Source: Deltaproteobacteria bacterium UBA3076
Lineage (GTDB): Bacteria > Desulfobacterota > Dissulfuribacteria > Dissulfuribacterales > UBA3076
Direction: 5' to 3'
Assembly (NCBI GenBank): GCA_002367355.1
Contig: DFBQ01000012.1
Location: forward strand, 3,016-34,396
DNA: 31,381 nt
The notes beneath the pieces are model-generated. The model did not search any database, was not told where the DNA came from, and saw only the letters and a list, made by a program, of their open reading frames with translations. The first letter of the stretch is position 1. The number at the start of each line of letters is the position of its first letter. The translations under genes were made by a program, and so were the position numbers. Below, in pieces: positions 30,786-31,381 of the stretch.

Positions 30786-31334
30786 ATGTCTAATTACCGA
30801 CGGTCAAAAACACCTGGAGGAACATATTTCTTTACGGTTGTAACCTACAATCGGCACGAAATACTTTGCAAACCTCAATCCCGAATGGCATTACGTAATG
30901 CCATTGAGGAGGTGCGGGTTTTACTCCCATTTCATATTGATGCCTGGGTCCTTCTGCCGGATCACCTCCATTGCATATGGACGTTGCCGGAAGATGACGC
31001 CGATTTTTCAAAACGCTGGGGAATGATCAAAAGCAAATATACCAAAAATGTAGGGTGGGCAATGCCCACCAATCAAAAACGATCAATATCTCGTATTAAA
31101 CATCGGGATTCCGATATGTGGCAAAGGAGATTTTGGGAACACCAAATCCTGGATCAGGAAGATTTTAATCGGCATTGTGATTACATTCATTACAACCCTG
31201 TTAAACACGGGCTGGTCAATGACCCAATGAAATGGAATTACAGCACGATTCACCGCTTTATTGAGAAAGGATTGTATTCCAGAGATTGGAGCGTTTCAAG
31301 GATAAGGGACATAATTTCTATGGATGTGGAATGA
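30786..31334 (+). CDS. REP-associated tyrosine transposase (RAYT, Y1 HUH family)
   Basis: 182-residue single-domain transposase of the IS200/IS605-related RAYT group. Seen: YFFTVVTYNRHEI near the start, the HUH pair H60 and H62 in LLPDHLHCIW, MWQRRFWEHQI, and the catalytic Tyr region HCDYIHYNPVKHGLV (Y133). RAYTs act on the REP palindromes around them. Here REPs lie upstream (30686-30763), inside the gene (31054-31070) and downstream (31368 to the edge). Residues 89-96 (VGWAMPTN) are encoded by the internal REP. The frame is intact, so the protein may be functional. Start ATG 30786 fits the family N-terminus. Confidence 0.93.
   Translation: MSNYRRSKTPGGTYFFTVVTYNRHEILCKPQSRMALRNAIEEVRVLLPFHIDAWVLLPDHLHCIWTLPEDDADFSKRWGMIKSKYTKNVGWAMPTNQKRSISRIKHRDSDMWQRRFWEHQILDQEDFNRHCDYIHYNPVKHGLVNDPMKWNYSTIHRFIEKGLYSRDWSVSRIRDIISMDVE
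31054..31070. repeat. REP palindrome inside the RAYT reading frame
   Basis: GGTGGGCAATGCCCACC, identical to the core at 30686-30702, lies in frame in the RAYT gene. The flanks (TGTAG before, AAT after) also match the REP consensus of the other copies. Confidence 0.93.
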
Positions 31335-31367
31335 CTCATACCATTTTTATCTGAAATGAAATGATTC

Positions 31368-31381
31368 GGTGGGCAATGCCC
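31368..31381. repeat. REP palindrome cut by the window end
   Basis: GGTGGGCAATGCCC, the first 14 nt of the same REP core, lies 33 nt after the RAYT stop. Confidence 0.88.

Overview
The window fits a Desulfobacterota-type (former Deltaproteobacteria) genome, probably a sulfate reducer, metal reducer or syntroph. The pointers are four multihaem c-type cytochromes rich in CxxCH, an outer-membrane barrel, NHL and parvulin-like partners, and an exopolysaccharide locus of the XrtA/PEP-CTERM-associated type. No rRNA, tRNA or CRISPR array was seen. The taxonomic call is inference from gene content.

Left half (minus strand, about 16.7 kb down to 0.1 kb). A polysaccharide export and assembly block comes first in transcription order: short Wza-like export protein, outer-membrane barrel, Wzz/GumC-like chain-length protein, BY-type tyrosine kinase, and an ExeA-like ATPase. 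A four-helix-bundle (23S IVS-type) gene is inserted between kinase and ATPase inside heptamer repeats. A nucleotide-sugar cassette follows: rfbF, a C-methyltransferase, an RfbC/RmlC-type epimerase starting at TTG, a DUF4910-type hydrolase, an SDR, a second sugar nucleotidyltransferase, an LhgO-like oxidoreductase and an epimerase/dehydratase. It ends with a gluconate-2-dehydrogenase-subunit-3-like protein carrying two C-terminal haem motifs and a GMC flavoprotein. Lines sampled by hand are clearly more AT-rich in the sugar cassette than in the right half.

Centre (16.67-17.73 kb). The polysaccharide and cytochrome operons diverge from a 1-kb region that holds a small GIY-YIG gene. The gene lies inside a perfect 30-nt inverted repeat. 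Outside that is a second inverted pair: a 19-nt element plus, exactly 17 nt further on in both copies, a GG-N10-GC sigma-54-like core. The cores face inward, so each could transcribe through the region into the operon on the far side. A sigma-70-like promoter and a strong hairpin lie in the leader of the rightward operon.

Right half (plus strand, 17.7-30.7 kb). This is one long, tightly packed operon that looks like an extracellular electron transfer system: a beta-barrel with a discoidin-like insert, two lipoproteins and one periplasmic protein that share a CsgG/LpoB/TolB-like N-terminal pattern, a parvulin/SurA-like protein, a 26-haem lipoprotein, a 16-haem cytochrome, an NHL-repeat protein, a cytochrome with five CxxCH plus one CX5CH motif, and an 8-haem cytochrome. 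That is 55 canonical haem motifs plus one non-canonical. The arrangement recalls porin-cytochrome conduits, such as the Oet type proposed for syntrophic partners of ANME archaea, joined to a possible surface or filament cytochrome set. The far right carries a REP-associated tyrosine transposase (RAYT) gene with its REP palindromes, one of them inside its own reading frame.
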